A stretch of DNA of 64,000 bases from Marinomonas primoryensis (GCF_013372285.1 NZ_CP054301.1:3562001-3626000); one strand, 5' to 3'; positions 17,250-25,623 are shown, numbered from the stretch's first letter. Numbers and translations are program-made. Notes: generated by a model not told the origin, from the sequence alone.

Positions 17250-18335
17250 TTATTCCCCTAAGCTATCAACACTGTCAAGATACGCTCGGTCGGAGATATT
17301 TGTCCAAACACGAGTGGTTTTCAAATATTTCGCTTGTGACTCGATAATTTCTTTTGCCAAAGGATCCGCCGCTGCTTTCTCTTCAAGCAGTTCTTGGTTG
17401 GCTTTCTTCATAGCAACCAATACGTCTTTAGGGAAAGTTTTAACTTGAACGTTCGGGTATTCCGTTTTCATTGTCGCCCAGTTCACACCACTTTCATGGT
17501 AAGACTGAATGTACATGTCATAAGAAGCCAACTTCATAGAAACTCTTAAAATTTCACGAAGATCGTCCGGTAACTTTTTCCAGGTACGTTCATTCACAAG
17601 GAACTGAAGTTCTGTTGCAGGCTCATGCCAGCCTGTGTAGTAGTAAGGCGCAATTTTGTGGAAACCCATACGCAAATCAAGAGAAGGACCCACCCACTCT
17701 AGTGCATCGATAGTACGACGCTCAAGCGCTGTATAAAGTTCACCAGACGCGATGTTCGTTGGCTTAGCACCAAGCTTAGCCATTACTTCACCAGCGAAGC
17801 CAGGAATACGCATTTTCAGACCTTGAAGATCATCAAGGGAATTAATTTCTTTCTGGAACCAGCCACCCATTTGGTTGCCTGTATTACCACCAGGGAAAGA
17901 CAATAGACCAAAAGGTTGGTAAACCTTTTGCATCAATTCCATGCCATCACCTTCGTAGAACCAACCGTATTGCTCTGGTGTAATCATACCGAACGGCATT
18001 GTGGTAAAGAATAAAGTGTTTGGCACTTTACCTTTCCAGTAATACGATGCGGAATGACCCATGTCGTACTGACCAGAACGAACCATATCAAACACACCAA
18101 ATGGTGCTTTGTGTTTGTTCGACGAGTCGATGGTGATTTTCAAACGGCCACCAGACATTTCGTCTGCAATACGAGCCATGTTTCGGGGTGCATCACCAAA
18201 GATAGGAAAATTAGATGCCCATGTTTCAGCCATCTTCAACTTGTAGACTCGTTCCGCTGAAAAAGCAGGTAAAGAGAAAGCACTAACGGTAACCGCTACG
18301 GCGGCAACCAGAGTTGTTATCTTGAAGGATTTCAT
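17250..18335 (-). CDS. dctP: TRAP transporter substrate-binding protein, DctP family (TakP-like branch)
   Basis: Periplasmic binding protein of 361 residues from the ATG at 18335, chosen because a signal peptide begins there (MKSFKITTLVAAVAVT, cleavage near AFSA) and AGGA precedes it; the frame is open upstream but without signal features. The conserved segment LKMRIPGFAGEVMAKLGAKP near residue 175 carries the ligand-binding arginine, and ERRTIDALEWVGPSLD near 210 resembles 2-oxoacid-binding TakP proteins, where Glu-Trp bind a cation. The ligand is therefore probably an organic acid. The promoter region 18336-18494 holds no gene. Confidence 0.9.
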   Translation of the reverse strand: MKSFKITTLVAAVAVTVSAFSLPAFSAERVYKLKMAETWASNFPIFGDAPRNMARIADEMSGGRLKITIDSSNKHKAPFGVFDMVRSGQYDMGHSASYYWKGKVPNTLFFTTMPFGMITPEQYGWFYEGDGMELMQKVYQPFGLLSFPGGNTGNQMGGWFQKEINSLDDLQGLKMRIPGFAGEVMAKLGAKPTNIASGELYTALERRTIDALEWVGPSLDLRMGFHKIAPYYYTGWHEPATELQFLVNERTWKKLPDDLREILRVSMKLASYDMYIQSYHESGVNWATMKTEYPNVQVKTFPKDVLVAMKKANQELLEEKAAADPLAKEIIESQAKYLKTTRVWTNISDRAYLDSVDSLGE

Positions 18336-18494
18336 TTTTTTATCATCCTGTTCTGTATTTATTTTTATAAAACATAATTGAGCAGGACAGATAATCGCGT
18401 GAATGAAAAGTGTAAACAATTCGTACGAATACCGACAACGTATTCGGAAACTACGTAGCACAGTAAGTATTATTACTTAGAAACGAGTGATTAT

Positions 18495-19178
18495 TTAGAG
18501 AAAGTCGGTTCCCAGAAGCACTTGAACACTTGGCTCTATCGCCTCCGCAAATATCTGGTATTGGTTGGCATTCGGGTGCAAAAAGTCACTCATCACATTA
18601 CTTGTTAATCGCCCACAGCCGTCTAAAAAGTGATGATTAATATCGAGAAAATACACCGTTTTATCATCAGCATACGTTTGAATAATCTGATTCACTTCGT
18701 CATTCAATACCCTCAGTTTTTGCGTCGGCTTTGCACTACGAGGAAAAATCGCCAGTAACAATATTTTAGTGTGCGGTAACCTTTCAGCCAATTGCTCTAA
18801 TATTCGCTTAACGCCCAACGCCGTCTCTTTGGCTTTGTCCATTCGATGGCCCGAATTATTTGTACCAACCAGCAACACCAACAACTTAGGCTGTATATTA
18901 TCCACTTCACCGTGCTCTAAACGCCACAACACATGCTCAGTACGATCACCATTAAAACCAAGGTTCAGCGCACATCGAGAACCATAAAAAGTCTGCCACA
19001 CATCAGCGCCTTCTTTTTCCCACGCCTGCGTAATGGAATCTCCCAGAAACACCAAATCAACACGATCCATCGCATTTTTTTCAGCGAGCTTTTCTTCATG
19101 GCGAGGCAACCACCAAATGGCATCTTGTGGTTCTGGTTTTACAGACAAAGGCATGTTGGTCGGATGTGGTGAAAACAT
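18495..19178 (-). CDS. SGNH/GDSL-type hydrolase
   Basis: Protein of 227 residues of the SGNH hydrolase superfamily. The four blocks are present: VFLGDSIT with nucleophile Ser48, NLGFNGD (oxyanion glycine), VLLVGTNNSGH, and the Asp-His pair in SDFLHPN (about Asp198, His201). The closest pattern is the platelet-activating-factor acetylhydrolase beta/gamma-like group, often deacylating esters of lipids or acetyl sugars. There is no signal peptide, so it is cytoplasmic. It lies between the TRAP promoter region and the divergent ElyC-like gene. Substrate not known. Confidence 0.87.
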   Translation of the reverse strand: MFSPHPTNMPLSVKPEPQDAIWWLPRHEEKLAEKNAMDRVDLVFLGDSITQAWEKEGADVWQTFYGSRCALNLGFNGDRTEHVLWRLEHGEVDNIQPKLLVLLVGTNNSGHRMDKAKETALGVKRILEQLAERLPHTKILLLAIFPRSAKPTQKLRVLNDEVNQIIQTYADDKTVYFLDINHHFLDGCGRLTSNVMSDFLHPNANQYQIFAEAIEPSVQVLLGTDFL

Positions 19179-19322
19179 AATAGAGAACTACCTGAAACTT
19201 CGTTGATGAAAATCATACTCTATAAAATTTCAGAAAGGCCACTATAAAAACAATAAAAGACACTGAGGTTTTAGTCTTGATCCTGTATTCTAAAAACTCA
19301 TTTATTAACAAGACGACACGCT

Positions 19323-20063
19323 GTGAGCCTGATTCTTTTTTACATCAAAAAAACCGTTGGCATGATGTTAATGCCGATTCCGCTGACACTTTTGATAATG
19401 TGCCTGTCATTCTTACTAATGAGAAAACGCCCTAAAACCGCCAAGTTTTTCTTATTCTGCGGGATACTTTTATTGGGATTAACCAGTTGGAACCCCATGG
19501 CAGATCGGCTTATTTCGACCGTCGAAAAAGACATGTATCCCTTTGATATTCAACAGACTGTCGACATTGTTATTGTGCTCGGCAGTGGACACAAAGACCT
19601 AAACAACACGCCCGCGGTGATGGAATTGGGAAGCAGTGCGCTGTTTCGTCTTGAAGAAGGTTTGCGTATTTTAAACGCCAATCCCAACGCAAAATTGTTC
19701 GTTTCTGGTTATTCCGGTGGAATGACAGAATCACACGCAGACGTCATGCGCAAAGCAGCGATAGAATTAGGGACAAAACCCAATCGAATAAAAGCCTTTC
19801 CTCTCGCCAAAGACACTCAAGAGGAAGCCAAAAGTATGGCACCTTACTTAAAAGGAAAACGCGTTGCGTTAGTCACCGAAGCGTCGCATTTAAAACGGGC
19901 GACCATCTTCTTCAAGCAAGCTGGAATAGACACTATGCCAGCCCCCGCCATGTACTTAGGATCAGAAAAAAGTGATTGGCAAATCAACGCCAATGCCAGC
20001 TACAAAAGTGAACGCGCTTTTTACGAATGGCTAGGTCGCGCTTGGCAATGGATGAAAGGCTAG
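19323..20063 (+). CDS. ElyC/YdcF-type envelope protein (DUF218)
   Basis: Protein of 246 residues starting at GTG. Two N-terminal transmembrane helices (residues about 12-32 and 41-55) are followed by a DUF218 domain: DIVIVLGSGHKD near 81, LFRLEEGLRIL, LFVSGYSGGMTESHADVMRKAAIELG and RVALVTEASHLKRA. E. coli ElyC has the same layout and is needed for peptidoglycan assembly and normal lipid carrier use at low temperature. The role here is inferred from that likeness. It is divergent from the SGNH gene and convergent with the trp operon. Confidence 0.83.
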   Translation: MSLILFYIKKTVGMMLMPIPLTLLIMCLSFLLMRKRPKTAKFFLFCGILLLGLTSWNPMADRLISTVEKDMYPFDIQQTVDIVIVLGSGHKDLNNTPAVMELGSSALFRLEEGLRILNANPNAKLFVSGYSGGMTESHADVMRKAAIELGTKPNRIKAFPLAKDTQEEAKSMAPYLKGKRVALVTEASHLKRATIFFKQAGIDTMPAPAMYLGSEKSDWQINANASYKSERAFYEWLGRAWQWMKG

Positions 20064-20080
20064 CGTTTATTTAGAAACAT

Positions 20081-20113
20081 AAAAAAGCAGCGACCATTTC
20101 TGGTCACTGCTTT
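20081..20113. terminator. Bidirectional terminator between the ElyC-like gene and trpG
   Basis: AAAGCAG-C-GACCA (20084-20096), loop TTTC, TGGTC-A-CTGCTTT (20101-20113). The minus strand has six T residues after the stem, so it mainly ends the trpREG transcript; the plus strand has a shorter T tract. Confidence 0.8.
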
Positions 20114-20146
20114 GTGTCAATCCAAACGTAACGTATTTCTAACCCA

Positions 20147-20809
20147 TCAAACCTGAAACAAAAAGTTTTTGATCAGGTCTTTACCACCTTCAGTCGCGAA
20201 GGACTCTGGGTGAAATTGAATCCCTTGGATCGGGTATTCTTTATGGCGAATGCCCATCAGTTCAAAATCACCGCCGTTATGAATCGTCGCGATATCCTTG
20301 AAGTCAGCTTCTTTCAAATCGCCAACGGACGCAGTGACTTCTAGCACATCTGGGAAGCTTTCTGCTTCGGCGATTAATGAGTGATAACGCATCACTTCGA
20401 GTTGATCTGGAATGTCGTGAAAAATACCTTCGCCATTGTGGGTAATCGGGCTGGTTTTACCGTGCATTGGCAATGGCGCCTTGACGACTTTGCCACCGAA
20501 TACATGACAAATTCCCTGCATTCCCAAGCAAACGCCCAGCAATGGAATGGTTTTTCCAAACTCTAAAATAACCTCAGCACAAATACCAAAATACGCTTTG
20601 TCATCTGGTGAACCGGGCCCTGGAGAAATAATAATGCGATCTGGTGCTGCCGCCCGAATGTCGTCTGATGTCACTTCGTCGTTACGCTTTACGATCACCT
20701 CAAAAGCGTCGATTTCACCACGGCTTTTTTCGGTTTCCAATACTTCACCAATAAACTGATACAAGTTGTAAGTGAAGGAATCATAGTTGTCGATAATATA
20801 AACTTTCAT
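20147..20809 (-). CDS. trpG: Anthranilate synthase glutamine amidotransferase subunit
   Basis: Class I glutamine amidotransferase of 220 residues. The nucleophile is Cys94 in LLGVCLGMQ, and the His-Glu pair is in QFHPESFATEGG; the conserved PGPGSPDD is at residues 63-70. It supplies ammonia from glutamine to TrpE for anthranilate formation from chorismate, and by family habit may also serve PabB. It lies 11 bases after trpE and is longer than E. coli PabA because of an insert (EKSRGEID) near residue 27. It ends the trpREG operon. Confidence 0.9.
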   Translation of the reverse strand: MKVYIIDNYDSFTYNLYQFIGEVLETEKSRGEIDAFEVIVKRNDEVTSDDIRAAAPDRIIISPGPGSPDDKAYFGICAEVILEFGKTIPLLGVCLGMQGICHVFGGKVVKAPLPMHGKTSPITHNGEGIFHDIPDQLEVMRYHSLIAEAESFPDVLEVTASVGDLKEADFKDIATIHNGGDFELMGIRHKEYPIQGIQFHPESFATEGGKDLIKNFLFQV

Positions 20810-20820
20810 CTGTTCTTCCC

Positions 20821-22260
20821 TTACGCATTTTCTTCTGTGTTGGTTGGAGCGAAACTGTCTAACACGCGCTTGGTGCCAGCGAATTTGCGTTGGATTTCTT
20901 CATATTCGTCTTCGGCATTGGAGTCATACACATTGCCGCCACAGGTTTGCACATAAGCTTTGTTGCCATTGGCAAACACGGTACGAATCGGAATCGCAAA
21001 CATACAATCGCCATTAAAAGAGAACTGACCAACCGCACCACCGTAAGGGCCACGACCGTCGTTTTCCAAATCGTCGATGATCTTCATCGCTTCGATTTTT
21101 GGTGCGCCCGTCAAGGTTCCTGCTGGGAAGTTACTCGCCAACGCCGAAAACATGTCGTGATCTTCCGCCATAATGCCGACAATTTCGCTCGAAATATGCT
21201 GAACGTGACTGAAACGTTTAATGTCCATCAAGCTACGCACTTTCACCGTGCCGAAGCGTGCCACGCGGCCAATGTCGTTACGATGCAAATCGACAATCAT
21301 ATTGTGCTCGGCGATTTCTTTTGGATCATTCAACAGAGCACGCGCGAACGCCGTGTCTTCTGCCGCGTCTTTACCACGCTTCGCGGTACCCGCTAACGGG
21401 AAAGTTTCCATTTCCCCTTGGCGAACGCGGAACAACAATTCTGGGCTCGCGCCGATGACTTTTTGCTCACCAAATTTGATGTAATACATTTGCGGTGACG
21501 GATTTACTTCACGTAATTGCTCGTACAAATTAATGGTATCGCCTTCCATATCGAACCATTTTTTAAAGCCCACTTCACACTGAAAGATCTTACCTTCGAT
21601 GATGTCTTGCTTCACCTTGGCAACGGCATCGGCGTGATCGGTTTTACTCATCGACTCACCCGCAGGACGCACCACAAACGGGCCGTTCTCTGGTGTCGGT
21701 TCTGCCATCATGGCGTTAACCAAATCCACACGATTACCTTCAAAAACCTCGCCTTTAGAATGAGCGTCTTCGTAATAAAAGTAGATAACCTCGCCAGTCA
21801 TCTTATCTAGAATCAAACCGTCTTTGTACAAACCAAAGCGAAATGCATCAAACATCTCGCTGGATTGCAGGTCTAACGTCGGCTCGAAATAATTCATACT
21901 GTCGTAACCGATATAACCCGTTAAACCACCAGCAAAGCCACGCGACAAAATATTCTGCGGCACAATATCACGCAGTAAATAATAAGGGTTGTCGGATTCA
22001 TAAGACTCAGTGCTGCCATCACGTTCTTGAATAAACAGTTGTTTGCCTTCCGCCCAGATTAGCTTTTCTGGGTCAAAACCTATGATCGAATGGCGGGAAA
22101 TAAAGCTCTCTTCACCAAGGGACTCCAACATAAAACAGTTATCAAAGCGCTTCTCAATCTTCTTAAACAAACTGAAAAAATCACAATCGGAACTGATGGT
22201 GACGTACTTAGGTTTGCGCGGTAGCGAGATGCGCTCAGGCTTTTTATTAGATTGACTCAT
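20821..22260 (-). CDS. trpE: Anthranilate synthase component I
   Basis: Chorismate-utilising enzyme of 479 residues. The C-terminal catalytic domain has IVDLHRNDIGRV, FPAGTLTGAPKIEAM and CGGNVYDSN. The N-terminal domain has MLESLGEES, matching the LLES element that binds tryptophan for feedback inhibition. The usual FQVVLSQR segment is replaced by FQCEVGFKKWF, so this is a divergent branch of TrpE. PabB is less likely because of the MLES motif and the TrpR neighbour. Its ATG overlaps the trpR stop by 4 bases, a sign of coupled translation. Confidence 0.87.
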   Translation of the reverse strand: MSQSNKKPERISLPRKPKYVTISSDCDFFSLFKKIEKRFDNCFMLESLGEESFISRHSIIGFDPEKLIWAEGKQLFIQERDGSTESYESDNPYYLLRDIVPQNILSRGFAGGLTGYIGYDSMNYFEPTLDLQSSEMFDAFRFGLYKDGLILDKMTGEVIYFYYEDAHSKGEVFEGNRVDLVNAMMAEPTPENGPFVVRPAGESMSKTDHADAVAKVKQDIIEGKIFQCEVGFKKWFDMEGDTINLYEQLREVNPSPQMYYIKFGEQKVIGASPELLFRVRQGEMETFPLAGTAKRGKDAAEDTAFARALLNDPKEIAEHNMIVDLHRNDIGRVARFGTVKVRSLMDIKRFSHVQHISSEIVGIMAEDHDMFSALASNFPAGTLTGAPKIEAMKIIDDLENDGRGPYGGAVGQFSFNGDCMFAIPIRTVFANGNKAYVQTCGGNVYDSNAEDEYEEIQRKFAGTKRVLDSFAPTNTEENA

Positions 22261-22487
22261 ATCTCTTTTAATTCCTTAAATGCTCGGGAACCACGGGTCA
22301 CAGTGGCAATGCCTACGCCCAGCTGTTTCGCTATGTCGCGCTGCGGCACGCCTTGCTCCAACAGTTCTAAAATTTTAAGACGACGCAGCATTTCTTCAAT
22401 TTCATTCGGTGTGAGCAACGCCTTTAAACGCTTCTCTAACACCAACCCATCATCTACTTCGGTTAAAAACTGGACCAAATCTTTCAT
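22257..22487 (-). CDS. trpR: Trp repressor
   Basis: Protein of 76 residues from the ATG at 22487 (MKDLVQFL), with AGAAG before it. The frame is open further upstream to 22559, but that would place the start before the promoter described here. The core matches TrpR: LLTPNEIEEMLRRLKILELL, then the DNA-binding helices QRDIAKQLGVGIATVTRGS (E. coli has QRELKNELGAGIATITRGS). Tryptophan-bound TrpR represses its operators. Here the gene is the first of a trpR-trpE-trpG operon, so it probably controls itself and its targets directly. Confidence 0.88.
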   Translation of the reverse strand: MKDLVQFLTEVDDGLVLEKRLKALLTPNEIEEMLRRLKILELLEQGVPQRDIAKQLGVGIATVTRGSRAFKELKEI

Positions 22488-22520
22488 ATGCACTTCTATT
22501 CGATAAATAGCCATGTATTC

Positions 22521-22538
22521 ATGTACTAGTACATTATA
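22521..22538 (-). promoter_or_regulatory. Trp operator-like palindrome on the trpREG promoter
   Basis: ATGTACTAGTACAT at 22521-22534 is a perfect 14-base palindrome that contains the GTACTAGT core of E. coli trp operators. Directly upstream on the minus strand is a consensus -10 box TATAAT (complement of 22533-22538), which overlaps the operator by 2 bases. TTGCTT lies 15 bases further upstream as a possible weak -35. Bound TrpR would cover the start site. Confidence 0.72.
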
Positions 22539-22623
22539 GATTTTAAGAAAGAGAAGCAACTATGTAAAGTGATAAAAATTACAATGAAAGTTATCATTTA
22601 CGACAACTAGAGAGGGAAGGTTG

Positions 22624-22902
22624 ATGCGTTTACAACACTTAAAACAACAGACATTGGCTAACTCAGAAGTTCGTGCGGAATATTATCAACTTGAAAATGA
22701 GTTCGCTTTTATCGATCAATTACTTTCTATGCGCGCCCAAGCGGGACTAACCCAAGAACAACTCGCAAAACGCATGCACACTCAAAAAAGTAATATCAGC
22801 CGACTAGAACGCGGCAACTTCAATCCAAGCTGGACAACATTATTAAAATACGCTCACGCCTGTGGTTTTGAACTCAACTTAATGCCGCAAAAAATGTCAT
22901 AA
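22624..22902 (+). CDS. XRE-family DNA-binding protein, HigA antitoxin-like
   Basis: Protein of 92 residues from the ATG at 22624 (a TTG directly before it is in frame); GAGGGAAGG precedes. The first 40 residues have the VRAEYYQLENEFAFIDQLL helix found in HigA-type antitoxins, and the helix-turn-helix is LTQEQLAKRMHTQKSNISRLERG, followed by PSWTTLLKYAHACG. HigA proteins usually follow a HigB toxin gene; none is visible here, so this is either an orphan antitoxin or a simple regulator. It is divergent from trpR and lies 110 bases before the Fic module. Confidence 0.82.
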   Translation: MRLQHLKQQTLANSEVRAEYYQLENEFAFIDQLLSMRAQAGLTQEQLAKRMHTQKSNISRLERGNFNPSWTTLLKYAHACGFELNLMPQKMS

Positions 22903-23012
22903 TTATCCATATTTATGATTCCTAACTTTAGCCAAAAAATGAACTTACCTAACCATAGAAGAGCACAACCGACTAGGCTATACTAAATATATCGTAGTTT
23001 AAGGAGATCAAA

Positions 23013-23195
23013 ATGAAACACGGCTCAACTCTCACAGTGACTTCTAAACAACAAGCTTATACAAACAAAAAATGCGACAACTTCGTCGAAAGCATGCGTT
23101 TAGAAGGCTATTCTGTCGATAAATCACTTCTCTCTCTTAGCGCTCCAGAGAGAAAAATTAAAAAAGAACAACTCTTAAAGAAATACTTAGGCTAA
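23013..23195 (+). CDS. Fic antitoxin, YhfG/VbhA-like
   Basis: Protein of 60 residues with AAGGAG before its ATG. The helix NFVESMRLEGYSVD contains SMRLEG (Ser27 to Gly32), which fits the Fic inhibition motif [S/T]xxxE[G/N]; E. coli YhfG has SRRLEG at the same place. Glu31 is expected to enter the Fic active site and block ATP binding in the productive pose. The Fic gene starts 4 bases after its stop, so this is a class I Fic toxin-antitoxin pair with the antitoxin first. The small size is normal for this family. Confidence 0.78.
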   Translation: MKHGSTLTVTSKQQAYTNKKCDNFVESMRLEGYSVDKSLLSLSAPERKIKKEQLLKKYLG

Positions 23196-23199
23196 TCCT

Positions 23200-23796
23200 G
23201 TGGTAGATAAATACGGTGTAGGCCAAGACCCGTATACCTATTCAAATTCCAGTACTTTAATCAATAAGCTTGGTATTAAAGACTCCGTTGAGTTGAGTGA
23301 ATTAGAGAACCAAATCTCTACTCTAGCGATTGCTGAGATTGACTTTAAACCAGCTCCCTACGACTTTTCCTACCTTTGTCTTCTGCATGAAAAGCTCTTT
23401 GGCGATTTATATCAATGGGCAGGAAAAATACGAACCATTTCGATTTCAAAGCAAGACACCCGTTTTTGCCAGCCTGAGTTTATTCAAAAAGAAGCTAATA
23501 AACTGTTTAAACAATTGAGCAAAAAGGATTTTTTCGAACAGTTAGGTTTCGATGACTTTTGCCAAGAAATGGCGGAGTTTTATATTGAATTGAATATGGT
23601 TCACCCGTTCCGAGAAGGAAATGGAAGAACGCAGCGTTTGCTGTTTGAACATCTAGCTATCGATTGTGGCTACAATTTAAGCTTTGAAGGCACCTCAAAG
23701 GATCAATGGATTGAGTCTAATATTCGTGGATGTCTAGATTGTAACTATCAGCCGATGACAGAGATATTTACCAGAAGCCTCTCCCCAATCATCTAA
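23200..23796 (+). CDS. fic: Fic-domain protein, probable AMP-transferase toxin
   Basis: Protein of 198 residues starting at GTG. The active loop HPFREGNGR is complete, with the catalytic histidine at residue 135 and the flap region before it (ISISKQDTRFCQPEFI). The start DKYGVGQDPYTY resembles E. coli Fic (DKFGEGRDPYLY), whose own motif is degenerate. An intact motif means the protein should modify a target protein, most often by adding AMP, unless the small antitoxin upstream holds it in check. Target unknown. Confidence 0.88.
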   Translation: MVDKYGVGQDPYTYSNSSTLINKLGIKDSVELSELENQISTLAIAEIDFKPAPYDFSYLCLLHEKLFGDLYQWAGKIRTISISKQDTRFCQPEFIQKEANKLFKQLSKKDFFEQLGFDDFCQEMAEFYIELNMVHPFREGNGRTQRLLFEHLAIDCGYNLSFEGTSKDQWIESNIRGCLDCNYQPMTEIFTRSLSPII

Positions 23797-23934
23797 CCAT
23801 TCCAACACTCAGCCATACCCAGCCCGTATTTTGACTTTTATCGCCGCCATTTTCACCTAAGCGATGCTACTGCCTTGTCTTCACTGTAATGGCATTCTAA
23901 CGTCGTATTATCTCTATCACTTAGGAATAAACGA

Positions 23935-24246
23935 ATGACATTTTTCAAAGCCAAAGATTTTACTGCAGGTCGCGCTTGGGGAGCGTTAGACATTGCCAAT
24001 ATGAATGGTGTGACGACGCGTTTGCATTGGACCGATCAGCCGTACAAGTGGCATATCAATGATGGTGAAGAAGTGTTTGTGGTGTTGGATGGCGAGGTCA
24101 ATATGCACTACCGAGTCAATGGCGTCGAAAACGTTACATTAATGACTGTGGGCGATATATTTTATGCAGCGATTGGTACGGAGCATGTTGCGCATCCTGT
24201 GGGTGAAGCCCGTATTTTGGTGATCGAAAAAGAAGGCAGTGTTTAA
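23935..24246 (+). CDS. Single-domain cupin protein
   Basis: Protein of 103 residues forming one cupin_2 barrel. The two metal-binding cupin blocks are recognisable: WHINDGEEVFVVLDGEVNMHY (His40, Glu44 or 45) and GDIFYAAIGTEHVAHP (His98 region replaced by His84). Such small cupins have many possible roles; none is fixed by sequence. It has TAGGAA before the ATG and stands between the Fic gene and a small membrane protein. Confidence 0.82.
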   Translation: MTFFKAKDFTAGRAWGALDIANMNGVTTRLHWTDQPYKWHINDGEEVFVVLDGEVNMHYRVNGVENVTLMTVGDIFYAAIGTEHVAHPVGEARILVIEKEGSV

Positions 24247-24331
24247 GCAACCTAAATGATTTTGTAATAAAGTGGCTCTCATACCGTCTAATAACCAATT
24301 GATTATTTACGCACTTGATGAGGAAGAAATA

Positions 24332-24706
24332 ATGGGGTTTGTTGTGACGGTTTCTATGCTGTTGATTCTCTTAATGTCGGTTCCCAATCCTTTGCGGGCT
24401 TGGCTGCAGAAACACCAAGGTGAGCTTGCCCTCTGGGCTTTGTTGGCTGGCGTGTGGAATTTTGCTTGGCATGGATCTCAGCATCTTGGCGAGTTTTGGG
24501 GAAACGCCGCGTTTATTTCCGGTTTATTGATGGTGTTTACCAGCATGCCGTTACTTAAGATAGATAAATGGCCTTCAACTTTGAAGACCATGGTTCAAAC
24601 CTATCAAACCGCATGCCCAAAAATACTGCATTATCTAGCGCTCTTTGCGCTCGCCATTTGTGCTGCACTTTATACTTACACTTTAATTCAACTCAATCTT
24701 GGCTAA
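24332..24706 (+). CDS. Small integral membrane protein of unknown function
   Basis: Protein of 124 residues from the ATG at 24332, which has GAGGAAG 6 bases upstream; a GTG at 24272 is in frame but has no ribosome site. It has three or four hydrophobic segments: VVTVSMLLILLMSVP at the start, LALWALLAGVWNFAWHGSQH, AAFISGLLMVFTSMPLL and YLALFALAICAALYTYTLIQ at the end. No family was recognised. A clear terminator follows. It may be co-transcribed with the cupin gene 85 bases upstream. Confidence 0.72.
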   Translation: MGFVVTVSMLLILLMSVPNPLRAWLQKHQGELALWALLAGVWNFAWHGSQHLGEFWGNAAFISGLLMVFTSMPLLKIDKWPSTLKTMVQTYQTACPKILHYLALFALAICAALYTYTLIQLNLG

Positions 24707-24746
24707 TAAAAAAAGAGAAACATCTTTAGGATCGTTTCTCTTTTTC
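24707..24746 (+). terminator. Terminator after the small membrane protein gene
   Basis: AAAAAGAGAAAC (24710-24721), 12-base loop, GTTTCTCTTTTT (24734-24745). A perfect 12-base-pair stem with a T-rich end; it begins right after the stop codon. Confidence 0.85.
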
Positions 24747-24867
24747 AACGCTGCGCCATACGAGTTAACCAATAGCAATGATACTGCTACTCAGCCTCTA
24801 CTTTATCCAATGCTTAAATCCAAGAATGAAAGGCAGCCTAAAATAAAGTGTAGCTTTACCGTGCATC

Positions 24868-25623
24868 TTACAAAAACATGCCGCCAGACGCTTCAATTCG
24901 CTGTCCTGTCATCCAGCCCGCTTCTTGACTGAAGAACAACCCAACCACACCGCCAATATCGTCCGCTTCGCCCACACGACCCAACGCCGTAATCGATGAC
25001 ACCATTTGGTTCATTTGTTGATTGTCGCGAATGTTGCCATCACGGAAATCTGTGGCGATTGCACCGGGTGCAATGGTATTCACTCGAATTTGTCGCGCTG
25101 CGAACTCTTTCGCCATATAGCGCGTCATCACTTCTACTGCTCCTTTGGCCATGGCGTAGGCGGCAGAACCCGGCAAGCTAAAACGCGCCAGACCCGACGA
25201 CACATTCAAAATATGACCGCCGTCTTTGATGAACGGTAACAAGGCTTGCGTTAAAAAGAACGGGCCTTTGACATGAATCGCCAACATGTCTTCCAGCTCT
25301 TCGTACGTGGTTTCTTCTATGCTGGCGTGTAACCCTGTACCGGCGTTGTTGAGTAAATAATCAACATCATCACGACCAAATTCTTGATTGAGTATGCCTT
25401 TAATTTGCTGAGTAAATTCAGTAAACACCGCCACATCTCGTGTATCCAGTTGAGCAGCAAAGGCTTTCTGCCCTTTTTGTTTAATGGCTTCAACCACCTC
25501 TTGTGCTGCTTCGCGGTTGCTGTGGTAGGTGAATAATACATCTACCCCTTTTTCCGCCAATGCCAACGCGCTGCTTCTGCCTAAACCACGGCTACCACCA
25601 GTAATAATTGCTAACTTGTTCAT
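24868..25623 (-). CDS. Short-chain dehydrogenase/reductase
   Basis: Classical SDR of 251 residues from the ATG at 25623, with GGAG before it; the frame is open upstream without SDR features. The cofactor site TGGSRGLG is at residues 8-15, NNAG at 92-95, and the catalytic Ser142/143, Tyr156 and Lys160 fit the YxxxK rule. The loop after strand beta-2 (TYHSNREAA) suggests NADP(H). The C-terminal GQRIEASGGMFL is usual. It is divergent from a LysR gene. Substrate not known. Confidence 0.9.
   Translation of the reverse strand: MNKLAIITGGSRGLGRSSALALAEKGVDVLFTYHSNREAAQEVVEAIKQKGQKAFAAQLDTRDVAVFTEFTQQIKGILNQEFGRDDVDYLLNNAGTGLHASIEETTYEELEDMLAIHVKGPFFLTQALLPFIKDGGHILNVSSGLARFSLPGSAAYAMAKGAVEVMTRYMAKEFAARQIRVNTIAPGAIATDFRDGNIRDNQQMNQMVSSITALGRVGEADDIGGVVGLFFSQEAGWMTGQRIEASGGMFL

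Noticed and set aside
22488..22559. Longer trpR start at 22559 or 22514
   Set aside because: The promoter and operator at 22521-22538 lie within or directly at these starts, and no ribosome site can be found for them.
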